This document shows, in pieces, positions 1 to 12,090 of a DNA stretch of 64,000 nt (its first letter is position 1; the number at the start of each line of letters is the position of its first letter). A program made the position numbers and the translations under genes. The DNA is from Prorocentrum cordatum (Eukaryota > Sar > Dinophyceae > Prorocentrales > Prorocentraceae). Where the stretch lies: assembly GCA_963575745.1 (NCBI GenBank), contig CAUYUJ010016693.1, positions 882,982 through 946,981 on the forward strand, written 5' to 3'. The notes under the pieces are model-generated. The model worked only from the letters and a program-made list of their open reading frames with translations. It was not told the origin of the DNA and searched no databases.

Positions 1-204
1 TGTATCATGGGAAACGAGGAGTTGGCCGAAACTTGCATGGACAATCAAATTGCAGGATCCGTTGTTTGATATGTAAGCTACTTGGGACACGCGCCTATGG
101 CATGATGCGCAGGAGAACCATACAAGAACGAGGGGCGACAACTACAGGCTCGAAGAGGACATGGGGAGTCGGGAACGAAAAGCAGGAGAAAGACGTGCGG
201 AAAA
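1..204. other. unassigned left edge
   Basis: Unique-looking sequence before the first satellite array. I see no open frame with coding character, no RNA gene and no inverted repeat here. Confidence 0.4.
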
Positions 205-2705
205 CCCACTGTGCTGGGCCCCCCAGCAGGCCTCGAAAGTGGCGACCGTTTCACAGATCGCAGCCCCCCAGGGATGGCGAGGTCTAATTTGAATCCGCAG
301 TGACTACCCACTGTGCTGGGCCTCCCAGCAGGCCTCGAAAGTGGCGACAGTTTCACAGATCGCAGCCCCCCAGGGATGGCGAGGTCTAATTTGAGCCTGC
401 GGTGGGTACCCACTGTGCTGAGCCCCCCAGCAGGCCTCGAAAGTGGCGACCGTTTCACAGATCGCAGCCCCCCAGGGATGGCGAGGTCTAATTTGACTCC
501 GCGGTGAGTACCCACTGTGCTGGGCCCCCCAGCAGGCCTCGAAAGTGGCGACCGTTTCACAGATCGCAGCCCCCACCAAATGGCAAGGTCTAGTCTGGGT
601 CCGCGGTGTGTACCTACTGTGCTGGGCCCCCCAGCAGGCCTCGCAAGTGGCGACCGTTTCACAGATCGCAGCCCCCCCGGGATGGCGAGGTCAAATTTGA
701 GTCCGCGGTGTGTACCCACTGTGCTGGGCCCCCCAGCAGGCCTCGAAACTGGCGACCGTTTCACAAATCGCAGCCCCCCAGGGATGGCGAGGTCTAATTG
801 AAGTCCGCGGTGTGTACCCACTGTGCTGGGCCCCCCAGCAGGCCTCGAAAGTGGCGACAGTTTCGCAGATCGCAGCCCCCCAGGGATGGCGAGGTCTAAT
901 TTGAATCCGCCGTGGGTACCCACTGCGCTGGGCCCCCCAGCAGGCCTCGAAAGTGGCGACAGTTTCACAGATCGCAGCCCCCCAGGGATGGCGAGGTCTA
1001 ATTTGAATCCGCCGTGGGTACCCACTGCGCTGGGCCCCCCAGCAGGCCTCGAAAGTGGCGACAGTTTCACAGATCGCAGCCCCCCAGGGATGGCGAGGTC
1101 CAATTTGAATCCGCCGTGGGTCCCACTGTGCTGGGCCCCCCAGCAGCCCTCGAAAGTGGCGACAGTTTCACAGATCGCAGCCCCCCAGGGATGGCGAGGT
1201 CTAATTGAATCCGCCGTGGGTGTCACTGTGCTGGGCCCCCCAGCAGGCCTCGAAAGTGGCGACAGTTTCACAGATCGCAGCCCCCCAGGGATGGCGAGGT
1301 CTAATTTGAATCCGCGGTGGGTACCCACTGTGCTGGGCCCCCCAGCAGGCCTCGAAAGTGGCGACAGTTTCACAGATCGCAGCCCCCCAGGGATGGCGAG
1401 GTCCCATTTGAGTCCGCCGTGTGTACCCACTGTGCTGGGCCCCCCAGCAGGCCTCGAAAGTGGCGACAGTTTCACAGATCGCAGCCCCCCAGGGATGGCG
1501 AGGTCTAATTTGAATCCGCGTGTGTACCCACTGTGCTGGGCCCCCCAGCAGGCCTCGAAAGTGGCGACAGTTTCACAGATCGCAGCCCCCCAGGGATGGC
1601 GAGGTCTAATTTGAATCCGCGGTGGTACCCACTGTGCTGGGCCCCCCAGCAGGCCTCGAAAGTGGCGACAGTTTCACAGATCGCAGCCCCCCGGGGATGG
1701 CGAGGTCCCATTTGAGTCTGCCGTGGGTACCCACTGTGCTGGGCCCCCCAGCAGGCCTCGAAAGTGGCGACAGTTTCACAGATCGCAGCCCCCCAGGGAT
1801 GGCGAGGTCTAATTTGGGTCCGCGCGTGGCGTCACTGTGCTGGGCCCCCCAGCAGGCCTCGAAAGTGGCGACAGTTTCACAGATCGCAGCCCCCCAGGGA
1901 TGGCGAGGTCTAATTTGGGTCCGCGCGTGGCGTCACTGTGCTGGGCCCCCCAGCAGGCCTCGAAAGTGGCGACAGTTTCACAGATCGCAGCCCCCCAGGG
2001 ATGGCGAGGTCTAATTTGAATCCGCCCGTGGCGTCACTGTGCTGGGCCCCCCAGCAGGCCTCGAAAGTGGCGACAGTTTCACAGATCGCAGCCCCCCAGG
2101 GATGGCGAGGTCTAATCTGAGTCCGCGGTGGTACCCACTGTGCTGGGCCCCCCAGCAGGCCTCGAAAGTGGCGACAGTTTCACAGATCGCAGCCCCCCAG
2201 GGATGGCGAGGTCTAATTTGAATCCGCCGTGTGCCCCACTGTGCTGGGCCCCCCAGCAGGCCTCGAAAGTGGCGACAGTTTCACAGATCGCAGCCCCCCA
2301 GGGATGGCGAGGTCTAATTTGAATCCGCCGTGGCGTCACTGTGCTGGGCCCCCCAGCAGGCCTCGAAAGTGGCGACAGTTTCACAGATCGCAGCCCCCCA
2401 GGGATGGCGAGGTCCAATTTGAATCCGCCGTGGGTACCCACTGTGCTGGGCCCCCCAGCAGGCCTCGAAAGTGGCGACAGTTTCACAGATCGCAGCCCCC
2501 CAGGGATGGCGAGGTCCAGTTTGAATCCGCGTGGGTACCCACTGTGCTGGGCCCCCCAGCAGGCCTCAAAAGTGGCGACCGTTCACAGATCGCAGCCCTC
2601 CAGGGATGGCGAGGTCCCATTTGAGCCCGCCGTGTGTACCCTCTGTGCTGGGCCCCCCAGCAGCCCTCGAAAGTGGCGACAGTTTCGCAGATCGCAGCCC
2701 CCCAG
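205..2705 (-). repeat. satellite family A, array 1 (~101-bp unit, about 25 copies)
   Basis: Head-to-tail copies of a roughly 101-bp unit, recognisable by CTGTGCTGGGCCCCCCAGCA followed by GCCTCGAAAGTGGCGACAG, a run CAGATCGCAGCCCCCCAGGG and ATGGCGAGGTCTAATTTG. The reverse complement of this unit makes up arrays 2 and 3 near 21-22 kb and 24.3-25.2 kb, so this array is inverted relative to those. Copies differ mainly in the last 20 bases of the unit. Because unit lengths hover around 101-102 bp, long open frames run through it in several phases on both strands. I treat these as repeat artefacts and not as proteins. Confidence 0.95.
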
Positions 2706-2820
2706 CTGGCACGCAGCGACGAGCGAAGGCAGGAAGGAAGGAGGAAGGATGGAAGGAAGCAAGGAGACGCGCGAGCAGTGCTCTATTCAAAACGAGAACC
2801 CAACGCAGGAGGGTTGGGAA
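2706..2820 (+). repeat. purine-rich tract plus conserved array-tail module
   Basis: The A array ends in a GGAAG-rich stretch (about 2720-2765). It is followed by a 40-bp module with TTCAAAACGAGAACCCAACG and GGAGGGTTGGGAA (2787-2820). The same order of array, purine-rich simple repeat and TTCAAAACGAGGACCCAACA module recurs after the B arrays at 4319-4366, 5807-5855 and 11766-11818. It also occurs in reverse complement before array A2 (20813-20850) and before the C array (22530-22580). Confidence 0.75.
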
Positions 2821-2852
2821 TCTATAAACAAAAAATGCCCCAAAATAGTAAA

Positions 2853-4262
<1,410 letters not shown>

Positions 4263-4366
4263 GCATGGAGGAGGGAGGAGGGGGGAGGAGGAGTGAGTGA
4301 GTGAGAGGCACGCGGGGCGCTGCCTCTTCAAAACGAGGGCCCAACACCACAGAATTGTTGGGAAAC
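4263..4366 (+). repeat. GGA tract and array-tail module after B array 1
   Basis: A (GGGAGGAGGA)-type tract and GAGT repeats are followed by CTCTTCAAAACGAGGGCCCA and a diverged TTGTTGGGAAA end. This is the same module as at 2787, 5807 and 11766. Confidence 0.7.
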
Positions 4367-4377
4367 ATCTTATTCTC

Positions 4378-5752
4378 GCGAAGGTGAATACCGGAATTGT
4401 GAATACCTTTTTCGGTGAAGCTTCTTCTGAGGCCACGAAGCGCTGCACTGGGTGGGGGGGGACGCATGCGGGCGGTAGCACTGGGGCCGTCGGTGGAGCT
4501 CCCTATTGGGCCACGACACGCTGTACTGGGTGGGTGAAAATGCCAACTTGGGTTTCCGGGGCGCATGCGGACGGTCTCATTGGGGGCTTCGGTGGACTCT
4601 CTATGGGGCCACGAAGCGCTGTGTTGGGTCATGGATGGAAATGCCAAACTGGGTGTCCCGGACGCACGCGGCCGGTCCCACTGGAAGCTTCGGAGGAGCT
4701 CCTAATGGGGCCACGAAACGCTATACTAGGTGGGTGGAGATGCCAAAAATTAGGTATCCTGGACGCACGCAGACGGTCCCACTGGGGGCTTCGGTGGAGC
4801 TCCTGATGGGGCCACGAATCGCTATACTGGGTTGTGAAAAGCCAAATTGTATGCGCGGGACGCACGCGGACGGTCCCACTGGAAGCTTCGGTGGAGCATC
4901 CTATGGGGCCACGAAGCGCTGCACTGGGAGGGTGAAACTATCAAAAATTGGGCGTCTGGGGCGCATGTGGCCACCACCCACTGGGGCCTTAGGTGGAGCG
5001 TCCTATGGGGCCACAAAACACCGTACTGGGTGTGGCGGACGCATGTGGTACCCCCAAACTGGGGCTTTAGCTGGAACCCCCTATGGGGCCACGAGACGCC
5101 GTCCTGGGTGTGGCGGACGCACGTTGTACCCCTCACTGGGGCCTTAGGTGAAGCTCCGTATGGGGCCACGAAACGCCGCACTGGGTGTGGCAGACGCATG
5201 TGGTACCCCCCATTGGGGCCTTAGGTGGGGCGCCCTATGGGGCCACGAAACGCCGTACTGGGTGTGTCGGACGCATTTGGTACCCCCCAACTGGGGCCTT
5301 AGGTGGAGCTCCCTATGGGGCCACGAAACACCGTACTGGGTGTGGCGGACGCATGTGGTACCCCCCTCTTCAGGGGCCTTAGGTGGGGGAGCTCCCTATA
5401 GGGCCACGAAGCGCCGCACTGGGTGTGGCGGACGCATGTGGTACAACCCCACTGGGACCATAGGTGGAGCTCCGCATGGGGCCACGAAACGCTGTAGTGG
5501 GTTTGGCAGACGCATTTGGTACCCCCCCACTGGGGCCTGTGGTGGAGCTCCCCATAGGGCCACGAGACGCTGTACTGGGTGTGGCGGACGCATGTGGTAC
5601 CCTCCCCACACTGGGGCCTTAGGTGGAGCGCCCTATGGGGCCACGAAGCGCCGTAGTGGGTGTGGCGGACGCATGTAGTACCCCTTTTCTTGGGGCCTTA
5701 GGTGGAACTCCGTATGGGGCCACGAAGCGCTGCACTGCGTGGATGAAATGCA
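4378..5752 (+). repeat. satellite family B, array 2
   Basis: About 15 further B units. They start with the 3' part of the B leader (AATACCGGAATTGTGAATAC). The first five units are of the GCATGCGGACGGTCCCACTG type. The later ones are of the shorter GCATGTGGTACCCCCCACTG type, about 80 bp each, so the array was built from two unit variants in blocks. Confidence 0.9.
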
Positions 5753-5756
5753 CGTA

Positions 5757-5855
5757 GGAGGGAGGAGGGGGAGGAAGAGTGAGTGAGTGAGTGGGACGCG
5801 GGGCGCTGTCTCTTCAAAACGAGGACCCAACACCACAGGATGGTTGGGAAAAATA
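5757..5855 (+). repeat. GGA tract and array-tail module after B array 2
   Basis: A GGA/GAGT tract is followed by CTCTTCAAAACGAGGACCCA, ACACCACAGGATGGTTGGG and an A run. It is nearly identical to the copy at 11766-11818. Confidence 0.75.
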
Positions 5856-5862
5856 TAAAGAT

Positions 5863-5902
5863 AGTCCCCAGACAATTTTTTAGAGGGACAGGCCCGACTT
5901 AA
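5863..5902 (+). mobile_element. M1 element, right half only
   Basis: The sequence from AGTCCCCAGAC to GAGGGACAGGCCCGACTTAA matches the right-hand third of the M1 elements at 14594 and 33353, including the terminal GCCCGACTTAA. The left half and left inverted repeat are missing, and the fragment directly abuts the array-tail module. It is a truncated or partly overwritten copy. Confidence 0.6.
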
Positions 5903-6984
5903 GACTGGTCCTGAGGGACACAGGTCCCGGACCCCGGGCCCAGCGCCTTCCCCCCAGGACCAGCTCGTCATCCCGAGTCGTTACTCGACGGCCCCAGGGC
6001 CCGCGGCCGGGAGCGGCCCCGAGAGCCCGAACACGGAGGGAAGCCCCAGGACTCGTCCCCAGCAGGACCCGTCCGCTTCCTGGCAGTCCGTCCTGTCCCC
6101 TTCCTGCGCCGCAGGCTGGCCCGCCAGCCGATCGGTGCGCTCACCCTCCTGCCCCCCTGGCCCGCTGCGCGCGTCCTCGGCCGCGCGTCGACCTCGCCCC
6201 TCCTCCAGCAGGGCCTCGGAGGGAATTTGCCGCACGGGGGGGGGGGGCAGAGGGGAACCGAGGCACGGGACGGCGGAGACGGACATGGAGGGGGGCCACG
6301 CGACCCATATGCCGAAGGGCGCGGGCACGCGGACAGGGAGAGTTAGCAGAGGGGTGCCGACATGCCCGCGCAGGAGCACGTGGCCGACCTCGGCGGAGCT
6401 CGGAAGGCTGGAGACGCCAGGAAGGAGCGAAGTACAGTGGAGGCCGGTCCACCAGAAACCTCCCGCAAGAAACCCAACCCTGAGGCCCCAGGACGTCCGA
6501 TGATGTTTGGTGGGAACGTCACGCTTTCCACAGCAGAATCCTCGACACCCAAGAAACCCAGGGCACCCTGGAGGCAAGCAGGGTGTTGCTTGGCATGGGC
6601 CTCCACTGCACCTGGTCGACCTCGACGGAGCTCGGCGGGCGGGAAGCGCCAGGAAAGAACGAGGCTCCGGCGCCCCTCTCCGAAGGCCCCCCGAAAGCTC
6701 GACCAGGAAACGGGCGCGCGCGCGCGCGCCCGGAACGCCGACCACTCGGCATCCCTGGTGCCGTGGAAAACCGCCTGCGCCCACCTGCCCATCGAGCCTG
6801 GAGCCCCCTCCCTGGCTTCCGCCTCTCCGCCTCCGGCTCCCATCCTTCCGCCTCCGGTTCCCATCTCTCCCACCAGCTCCGGCTCCGGCAGCTGCCCCAG
6901 CACGTCTCCTGTGGGCTCTGGCCCCCCCCGCGCTGCCCTGTGAGGGCCGTCCCGCTGGACCGACATCGCGCGCTTGCCTCGCCT
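5903..6984. other. GC-rich stretch without a supportable gene
   Basis: Open frames exist on both strands, but they are mutually overlapping, rich in Pro/Arg/Ala and without recognisable domains. Two diverged direct repeats are visible (GACCTCGGCGGAGCTCGGAA near 6390 and GACCTCGACGGAGCTCGGCG near 6620). A run of ten G lies near 6238 and a (GC)n run near 6716-6730. Confidence 0.4.
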
Positions 6985-7112
6985 CGCCCAGCCCCCTCCC
7001 TGACGCACGAAGCGCGCCACGGGCGGTCCTGGAGGCGCCGCCAGTGGGGTCCAGCGCAGATCCAATTGATCCGCGCGGACCTCCGACAAAAATCTGTTTG
7101 TGCCGTTGATTC
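6985..7112. mobile_element. M2 element, degenerate partial copy
   Basis: GGAGGCGCCGCCAGTGGGG and CAGCGCAGATCCAATTGATC, then CCGCGCGGACCTCC, correspond to the right arm of the M2 hairpin elements at 7243 and 35653. The left arm is hardly recognisable, and the end motif GACAAAAATCTGTTTGTGCC is diverged. Confidence 0.5.
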
Positions 7113-7242
7113 TTGAGTCACAGCCGGCCCGTATCATCAGGACGCACGAGGAGGAGGCAAGGGCAGTGTAAGGCCATCTCGAAGCTTTTCGAGCGGGGCG
7201 CGGCCAGCAAAAATGGCCAAGGATGGGCGGAGGCGGCAAGGA

Positions 7243-7437
7243 TGCAAGGGTACCCTTTGTAGAAAAAGGTGTTGGCGCTCTGCGAAGATTTCTTGGATCT
7301 GCGACCCCCCTCCCTTGCGCGCGGAGCACGCCAGGGGCGGCGCCGGAGGCGCCGCCAGGGGGGCCCCGGCGCAGATCCAAGAAATCCGCGCGGAGCGCCG
7401 AAAGTTGTTGTTTATGGCGATTTGTCTTCTTCGACTT
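7243..7437. mobile_element. M2 hairpin element, copy a (195 bp)
   Basis: This is an imperfect palindrome of about 195 bp. The left arm carries TTGGCGCTCTGCGAAGATTT and CTTGGATCTGCG. The right arm carries CGCAGATCCAAGAAATCCGC and GCGGAGCGCCGAAAGTTG, and the centre is a GGCGCCGGAGGCGCC palindrome. The flanks are GGCAAGGA (7235-7242) and GGGAAGGC (7438-7445), matching at six of eight positions and compatible with an 8-bp target duplication. The length equals the copy at 16020-16214. There is no coding capacity. Confidence 0.75.
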
Positions 7438-7631
7438 GGGAAGGCTGCCCATCCCTATCATGCGGGTTGACTGCACTGCGCGGCAGCGCCGAGGAGGAAG
7501 GGCGGCGCGCTCGTCGTGCGAGGGCACGCGGCCGTCGCCCAGCCGCCCACGGCGCCCCCAACAGCCTGCGCCACCGCAAGCGGGTGGGTGGATGTGCGCG
7601 GCCAGTGCGGTGATGGGTGCCACTGCGAGCC

Positions 7632-7797
7632 TTAGGTCGGGCGTGTCCTCCGACAGGGGGGTTTTGGAGGACAAATTCAAAAAATGTTGGGGAACAAATG
7701 ATATAGATGCAACTCAAAAATATTCAAATAATCGTCACCGTATGCTGCTTTGACTATGTTTGAATACTCCTCGTGTAGAGGGACAGGCCCGGCTGAA
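7632..7797. mobile_element. M1 element, copy a (166 bp)
   Basis: The left end is TTAGGTCGGGCGTGTCCTCC and the right end GTAGAGGGACAGGCCCGGCT then GAA. These form terminal inverted repeats of about 26 bp. The interior is AT-rich, unlike its surroundings. Flanks TGCGAGCC and GGCGAGCG match at six of eight positions. It is a MITE-like non-autonomous element. Confidence 0.8.
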
Positions 7798-8701
7798 GGC
7801 GAGCGGTGAGCCGGGGCCAGAGGAAGACCGCGCGACCGAGCCACGAGACCGCCAAGGCGCGACCGAGCGCTGCCCCCCATGGGCAGGAAGGGCAAAGCAC
7901 CCGTGGCACACGCCTCGTGTGCGTGCCCCGGGAGCCCTGCCCGAGCCGTCACGCGCCCGCGCGCAGGGCCATCTGCCCTTCGGGGCCTCCTAGATCGGGT
8001 CCGAATACGGTGAGGGCATTACTGCTTCTTTCTCGCTGCGACGGGAAAGACAAGTGCCCATGCATAGGATTCGAGAGACGCGCCCCAACATGTGTTTGCA
8101 CGGCGCGCGGGCGGCGCCTCAGCCCCCGAGGACGCGAGTATCTCTGCACCTCGCACAGGCTGGGATACACCGCTCTCGCTCGGGCGGCCTCCGCGCGCTC
8201 ATCACGGACCGCCAGGCCTCTGGCGCGACGCCTCGGCCAGGCTGCCGAAGCCGTGGGCGCGGCCCACGCTGGCCAACGGCGGGAGGATGAGCACCTCTCC
8301 CGACCCGCAAGCGACAGCGGGCGAAGGGCGCGGGGCGGCCGCCTCCGCCGCGCCAGGGGGCGTCGCTGCCCCAGCCGCCGCGCCAGCTCCAGTCGCCGCC
8401 GAAGGCGCCGCAGCCTCGCCAGGGCCCTCTCGCAGATCAGGCGGGGGCGCACTGTAGAGGGCATTCGGTAGCCGCCCGCGGCGGGGGCCTCACGCGGCGG
8501 TGTCCGCACGCAACCACGCAACAACCCCATCGCCTCCCGCCTCAGCCAGCAAACGTCGACCGCTCACGCTCGCCATACAAGGGCGCTAAGGCCACTCCGC
8601 CAAATGAGCTAGCTCCAATGCCGCAACACAGCGTCGGAAACAGTCACGCCGCCGCGGCTCCATAGCGCCCACCTGCATACGGGGTCACCACGGTGAGTCT
8701 G
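7798..8701. other. GC-rich stretch without a supportable gene
   Basis: Overlapping Arg/Ala-rich frames occur on both strands and none has a recognisable domain. A tRNA-like fragment near 8560-8640 was considered and rejected. Confidence 0.35.
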
Positions 8702-10291
8702 CTACGCCGCCGGGGAGCCCCAGCGCGTCAAACAGCACCCAGCCTCGGCCTCGTACCCCATCTCGTCGAAGAAGTCTGTCTCCCCACCCGCCTCAATCGC
8801 GTCCCTGATTGCCGCCTCCCCCGCCAAAGAGAACGACACTATCTCCTCGACGTCCAGCGGACTAAGGCGACGCTCCCTGGCCGCGTGCTCGAGCTCAAGC
8901 AGATAGTCGGCAGCGGGCTTCGGAACGTTCATCCGCTGCCCCTGCAAGACAACATGCACCGTAGGCTCGGGAGTAACAGTCAAGAGCGCGACCGCCTCCA
9001 ACGGGGCCTCCTCCCCGCACTCGAGCACGCCAACGTAGTCGCCAGACTCGCCCCCGAGCTCGCTGTCCAGGAGCTCCGATCCCGAGACACTGTTGTCGAG
9101 CACGGAAACATCCTGCCCATCGCGGTCCTCGGCCACTGACTCGAGCCAATTGCGAGCAATGCTGGCCCTCGCGGCCCACCACGCGCTCTGCTTGACCCTT
9201 TTCCCGCCATCGTCATCTGAGGCCTCCTCGACCTCCTGCTGCGAGACGGGAGCCTCCGAGTCCTCGCACCGCCTCTCGTTCGCCAGGCCCCCGAGCTGGG
9301 CGCCGACGTCCAGACCGCCGACGATGGCCATCTCGATGGCCATGCCCTGCTGCTCTTCCTGGTACCGCTTCAGCAGGGAGCCCGCCGCCAGCGCGGCGCC
9401 TGCCTCGCCGAGGACGACGGCGCCCGAGGCCTGCAGCACCTCGCCGGCCTCGTGCAGACCCTTGCTCCTGCTGAGGAACGCAGCGGGATGCGCCTCCAGG
9501 TAGCTGGCGGCGGCCGCACCGAGCAGCTGCTGCGGCACGGCGGAGCAGGCCGTGTCCGCCTCCACACCAGCACAGCGCAGCCACTCGTCATCGCTAGCGA
9601 CTCCGCCGTCGACAAACCCTTCGGCACCCGAGCAAGCGTCAACGGCGACAACATGGGAGTCGACTGCCGACAGACCACCAGGCAGGCCACACGGGCGCAC
9701 CAGCATCGCCGACTCCTCAACCGTCTGCGAGGCGGCACCGACGCGCTCTGCCTGGGCGGCGTCGCGCTCAGCCAAGCTCCAGCCCGAGGCGAACCCTGCG
9801 GCGAAAGCCTTCGCCTCCGCGAATGGGCTGGCCACGTGCCAGGTTCCAGGCGTAGGTCCAGTACCGCCGCGGCCGCCACCCCTGAGGACCTCTGCGCCTC
9901 CGAACTCCGCCTCGGCGGCGGCGGCCGACGGCCAGACATCGGGCGCGCCGAGCATGACGTTGGCCTGGGTGTCGCAGGTCCCACACACGACCTCTGGCCC
10001 CGAGCCCGCCTTGCCGACGTGGCCGCCGCCAGACTGCATGGCCTCCGCGGGCACCGCGACGCCGATCCCGTCGAGGCTCCCGCACTGCTGGCCGCCCGTG
10101 CAGCAGGAGCCGCCAAGCGCCGACCGCTCGGCCTCCAGCTCCGCGAAATGGACGACTTTCACGCCTGGCACGCCCTTGCCCTGGAACGGGTGCGGCAGGA
10201 CCAGCACACCCAGCTCAGGGCGGGCTCTACGAGGGGCGCGAAACGTACAAACAACAAAACACATGAACAAAACACACACACCACACTCCAA
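8702..10291 (-). CDS. hypothetical protein (529 aa), probable gene or large exon
   Basis: This is an uninterrupted minus-strand frame of 529 codons ending at 8702. I do not recognise a family. Coding character is suggested by a balanced acidic/basic composition in the C-terminal half. That half has stretches such as QQEVEEASDDDGGKRVK and a well-formed helical segment ELEHAARERRLSPLDVEEIV near residue 475, unlike the Pro/Arg-rich shadow frames on the other strand. Residues 1-30 (Cys/Val/Phe-rich) overlap the leader of the neighbouring B satellite, so the true start or splice acceptor is probably further in, around the HFAELEAERSALGG segment. No signal peptide or transmembrane helix can be asserted beyond the doubtful N-terminus. 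It could be one exon of a longer gene. Confidence 0.5.
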   Translation of the reverse strand: MECGVCVLFMCFVVCTFRAPRRARPELGVLVLPHPFQGKGVPGVKVVHFAELEAERSALGGSCCTGGQQCGSLDGIGVAVPAEAMQSGGGHVGKAGSGPEVVCGTCDTQANVMLGAPDVWPSAAAAEAEFGGAEVLRGGGRGGTGPTPGTWHVASPFAEAKAFAAGFASGWSLAERDAAQAERVGAASQTVEESAMLVRPCGLPGGLSAVDSHVVAVDACSGAEGFVDGGVASDDEWLRCAGVEADTACSAVPQQLLGAAAASYLEAHPAAFLSRSKGLHEAGEVLQASGAVVLGEAGAALAAGSLLKRYQEEQQGMAIEMAIVGGLDVGAQLGGLANERRCEDSEAPVSQQEVEEASDDDGGKRVKQSAWWAARASIARNWLESVAEDRDGQDVSVLDNSVSGSELLDSELGGESGDYVGVLECGEEAPLEAVALLTVTPEPTVHVVLQGQRMNVPKPAADYLLELEHAARERRLSPLDVEEIVSFSLAGEAAIRDAIEAGGETDFFDEMGYEAEAGCCLTRWGSPAA

Positions 10292-11618
10292 AAATTAGCC
10301 TGGCGAAGGACCCAACCATATGCAGTTGTGAGTAATGCTGGTGTGAGTACCGTCTTCGGTGGATCTCCCTATGGGGCCACGAACCGTTTGAGGGGTGTGC
10401 CGAAATGGGTGTGGGGGCGGCATGCGAACGTTGCCACTGGGGCCTTCGGTGGAGCTCCTATGGGGCCACGAAACGTGTGAGGGGTGCACCGAAGTTGGTG
10501 TGGGGGCGGCATGCGAACGCAGCCACTGGGGCCTTCGGTGGAGCTCCCTGTGGGGCCACGAAACGTGTGAGGGGTGTGCCGAAATTGGTGTGGGGGCGGC
10601 ATGCGAACGCAGCCACTGGGGCCTTCGGTGGAGCTCCCTATGGTGCCACGAAACGTGTGAGGGGTGTGCCGAAATGGGTGTGGGGGCGCATGCGAACCCA
10701 GTCACTGGGGCCTTCAGTGGAAATCCCCATGGGGCCACGAAACGTGTGAGGGATGTGCCGAAATGGGTGTTGGGGAGGCATACGAACCAGGCCACTGGGG
10801 CCTTCGGTGGAGCTCCCTATGGGGCCACGAAACGTGTGAGGGGTGTGCCGAAATGGGTGGTGGGGAGGCATGCGAACCCTGCCACTGGGGCCTTCGGTGG
10901 AGCTCCCTATGGGGCCACGAAACGTGTGAGGGGTGTGCCGAAATGGGTGGTGGGGAGGCATGCGGAACGCAGCCACTGGGGCCTTCGGTGGAGCTCCCTA
11001 TGGGGCCACGAAACGTGTGAGGGGTGTGCCGAAATGGGTGGTGGGGAGGCATGCGGAAGCTCCCTATGGGGCCACGACGTGGGGCCGAATCGGTGGAGCT
11101 CCCTATGGGGCCACGAAACGTGTGAGGGGTGTGCCGAAATGGGTGCGGGCCACTGGGGCCTTCGGGAGCTCCCTATGGGGCCACGAAACTGTGCCCATGT
11201 GCCTGGGGCCTTCGGTGGAGCTCCCTATGGGGCCACGAAACGTGTGAGGGTGTGCCGAAATGGGTGGTGGGGAGGCATGCGGACCCTGCCACTGGGGCCT
11301 TCGGTGGAGCTCCCTATGGGGCCACGAAACGTGTGAGGGGTGTGCCGAAATGGGTGGTGGGGAGGCATGCGGACCCTGCCACTGGGGCCTTCGGTGGAGC
11401 TCCCTATGGGGCCACGAAACGTGTGAGGGGTGTGCCGAAATGGGTGGTGGGGAGGCATGCGGACCCTGCCACTGGGGCCTTCGGTGGAGCTCCCTATGGG
11501 GCCACGAAACGTGTGAGGGGTGTGCCGAAATGGGTGGTGGGGAGGCATGCGGACCCTGCCACTGGGGCCTTCGGTGGAGCTCCCTATGGGGCCACGAACG
11601 TGTGAGGGGTGTGCCGAA
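10292..11618 (+). repeat. satellite family B, array 3 (~90-bp unit) with leader
   Basis: The leader GCCTGGCGAAGGACCCAACC, ATATGCAGTTGTGAG (10298-10345) is followed by about 14 units of exactly or nearly 90 bp. These carry CCACTGGGGCCTTCGGTGGA, CTCCCTATGGGGCCACGAAA and CGTGTGAGGGGTGTGCCGAA. The last four units (11291, 11381, 11471, 11561 starts) are almost identical, suggesting recent local amplification. Two units near 11050-11180 are truncated. Confidence 0.92.
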
Positions 11619-11625
11619 ATCGAAG

Positions 11626-11626
11626 G

Positions 11627-11717
<91 letters not shown>

Positions 11718-11727
11718 TGAGGAGGGA

Positions 11728-11758
<31 letters not shown>

Positions 11759-11818
11759 GACGCGGGGCACCGTCTCTTCAAAACGAGGACCCAACACCAC
11801 AGGATGGTTGGGAAAAAT
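11626..11818 (+). repeat. (GAT)n run, GGA tract and array-tail module after B array 3
   Basis: A (GAT)n run of about 90 bp (11626-11715) is followed by (GGA)n, then CGTCTCTTCAAAACGAGGAC and a GGATGGTTGGGAAAA end. The frames of poly-Met, poly-Asp and poly-His it creates are artefacts. Confidence 0.9.
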
Positions 11819-11934
11819 TGATCATCCCGGAACTTTCCCAAACAATTTCCAGATTTTCATAGAAAACACGGTCGGTCCAACCCTTTCCCTCCGGCCCACC
11901 TTTCAAAGATATGGTAGGATAATCTCGCCGCATC

Positions 11935-12090
11935 GCCGATGCATCGGCGATGCATCGCCGATGCATGCGAGGCATCGGCCATGCGCTGGCGACGTCGGAG
12001 ATGCATCGGCGACGTCGGCGTGGAGAAAAAAATGGGCTCCACACCAGCCGCATCGCTAATGCACCGCCGATGCACCGGCGATGCTCCGAC
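11935..12090. repeat. cluster of GCATCGCCGATGC-type palindromes
   Basis: Short self-complementary words GCATCGCCGATGC and GCATCGGCGATGC alternate head to tail (for example 11936-11970) and recur more loosely to 12090. The strand can fold on itself in many registers. Confidence 0.8.

Noticed and set aside
78-2624. Long open frames (up to 465 codons) on both strands through the A satellite
   Set aside because: They exist in several phases at once, have the repeat's periodicity and change phase with unit-length variation. This is what a stop-poor ~101-bp tandem repeat produces.
7806-8530. Arg-rich proteins of about 190-220 codons on both strands
   Set aside because: Equal-length overlapping frames on opposite strands in GC-rich DNA, with no recognisable family and no codon-position signal that I can see.
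8560-8645. Possible tRNA on the minus strand (TAGCTCATTTGGCGGAGT resembles a D arm)
   Set aside because: No matching acceptor stem, anticodon stem or GTTCRANNC T loop could be placed at proper distances.
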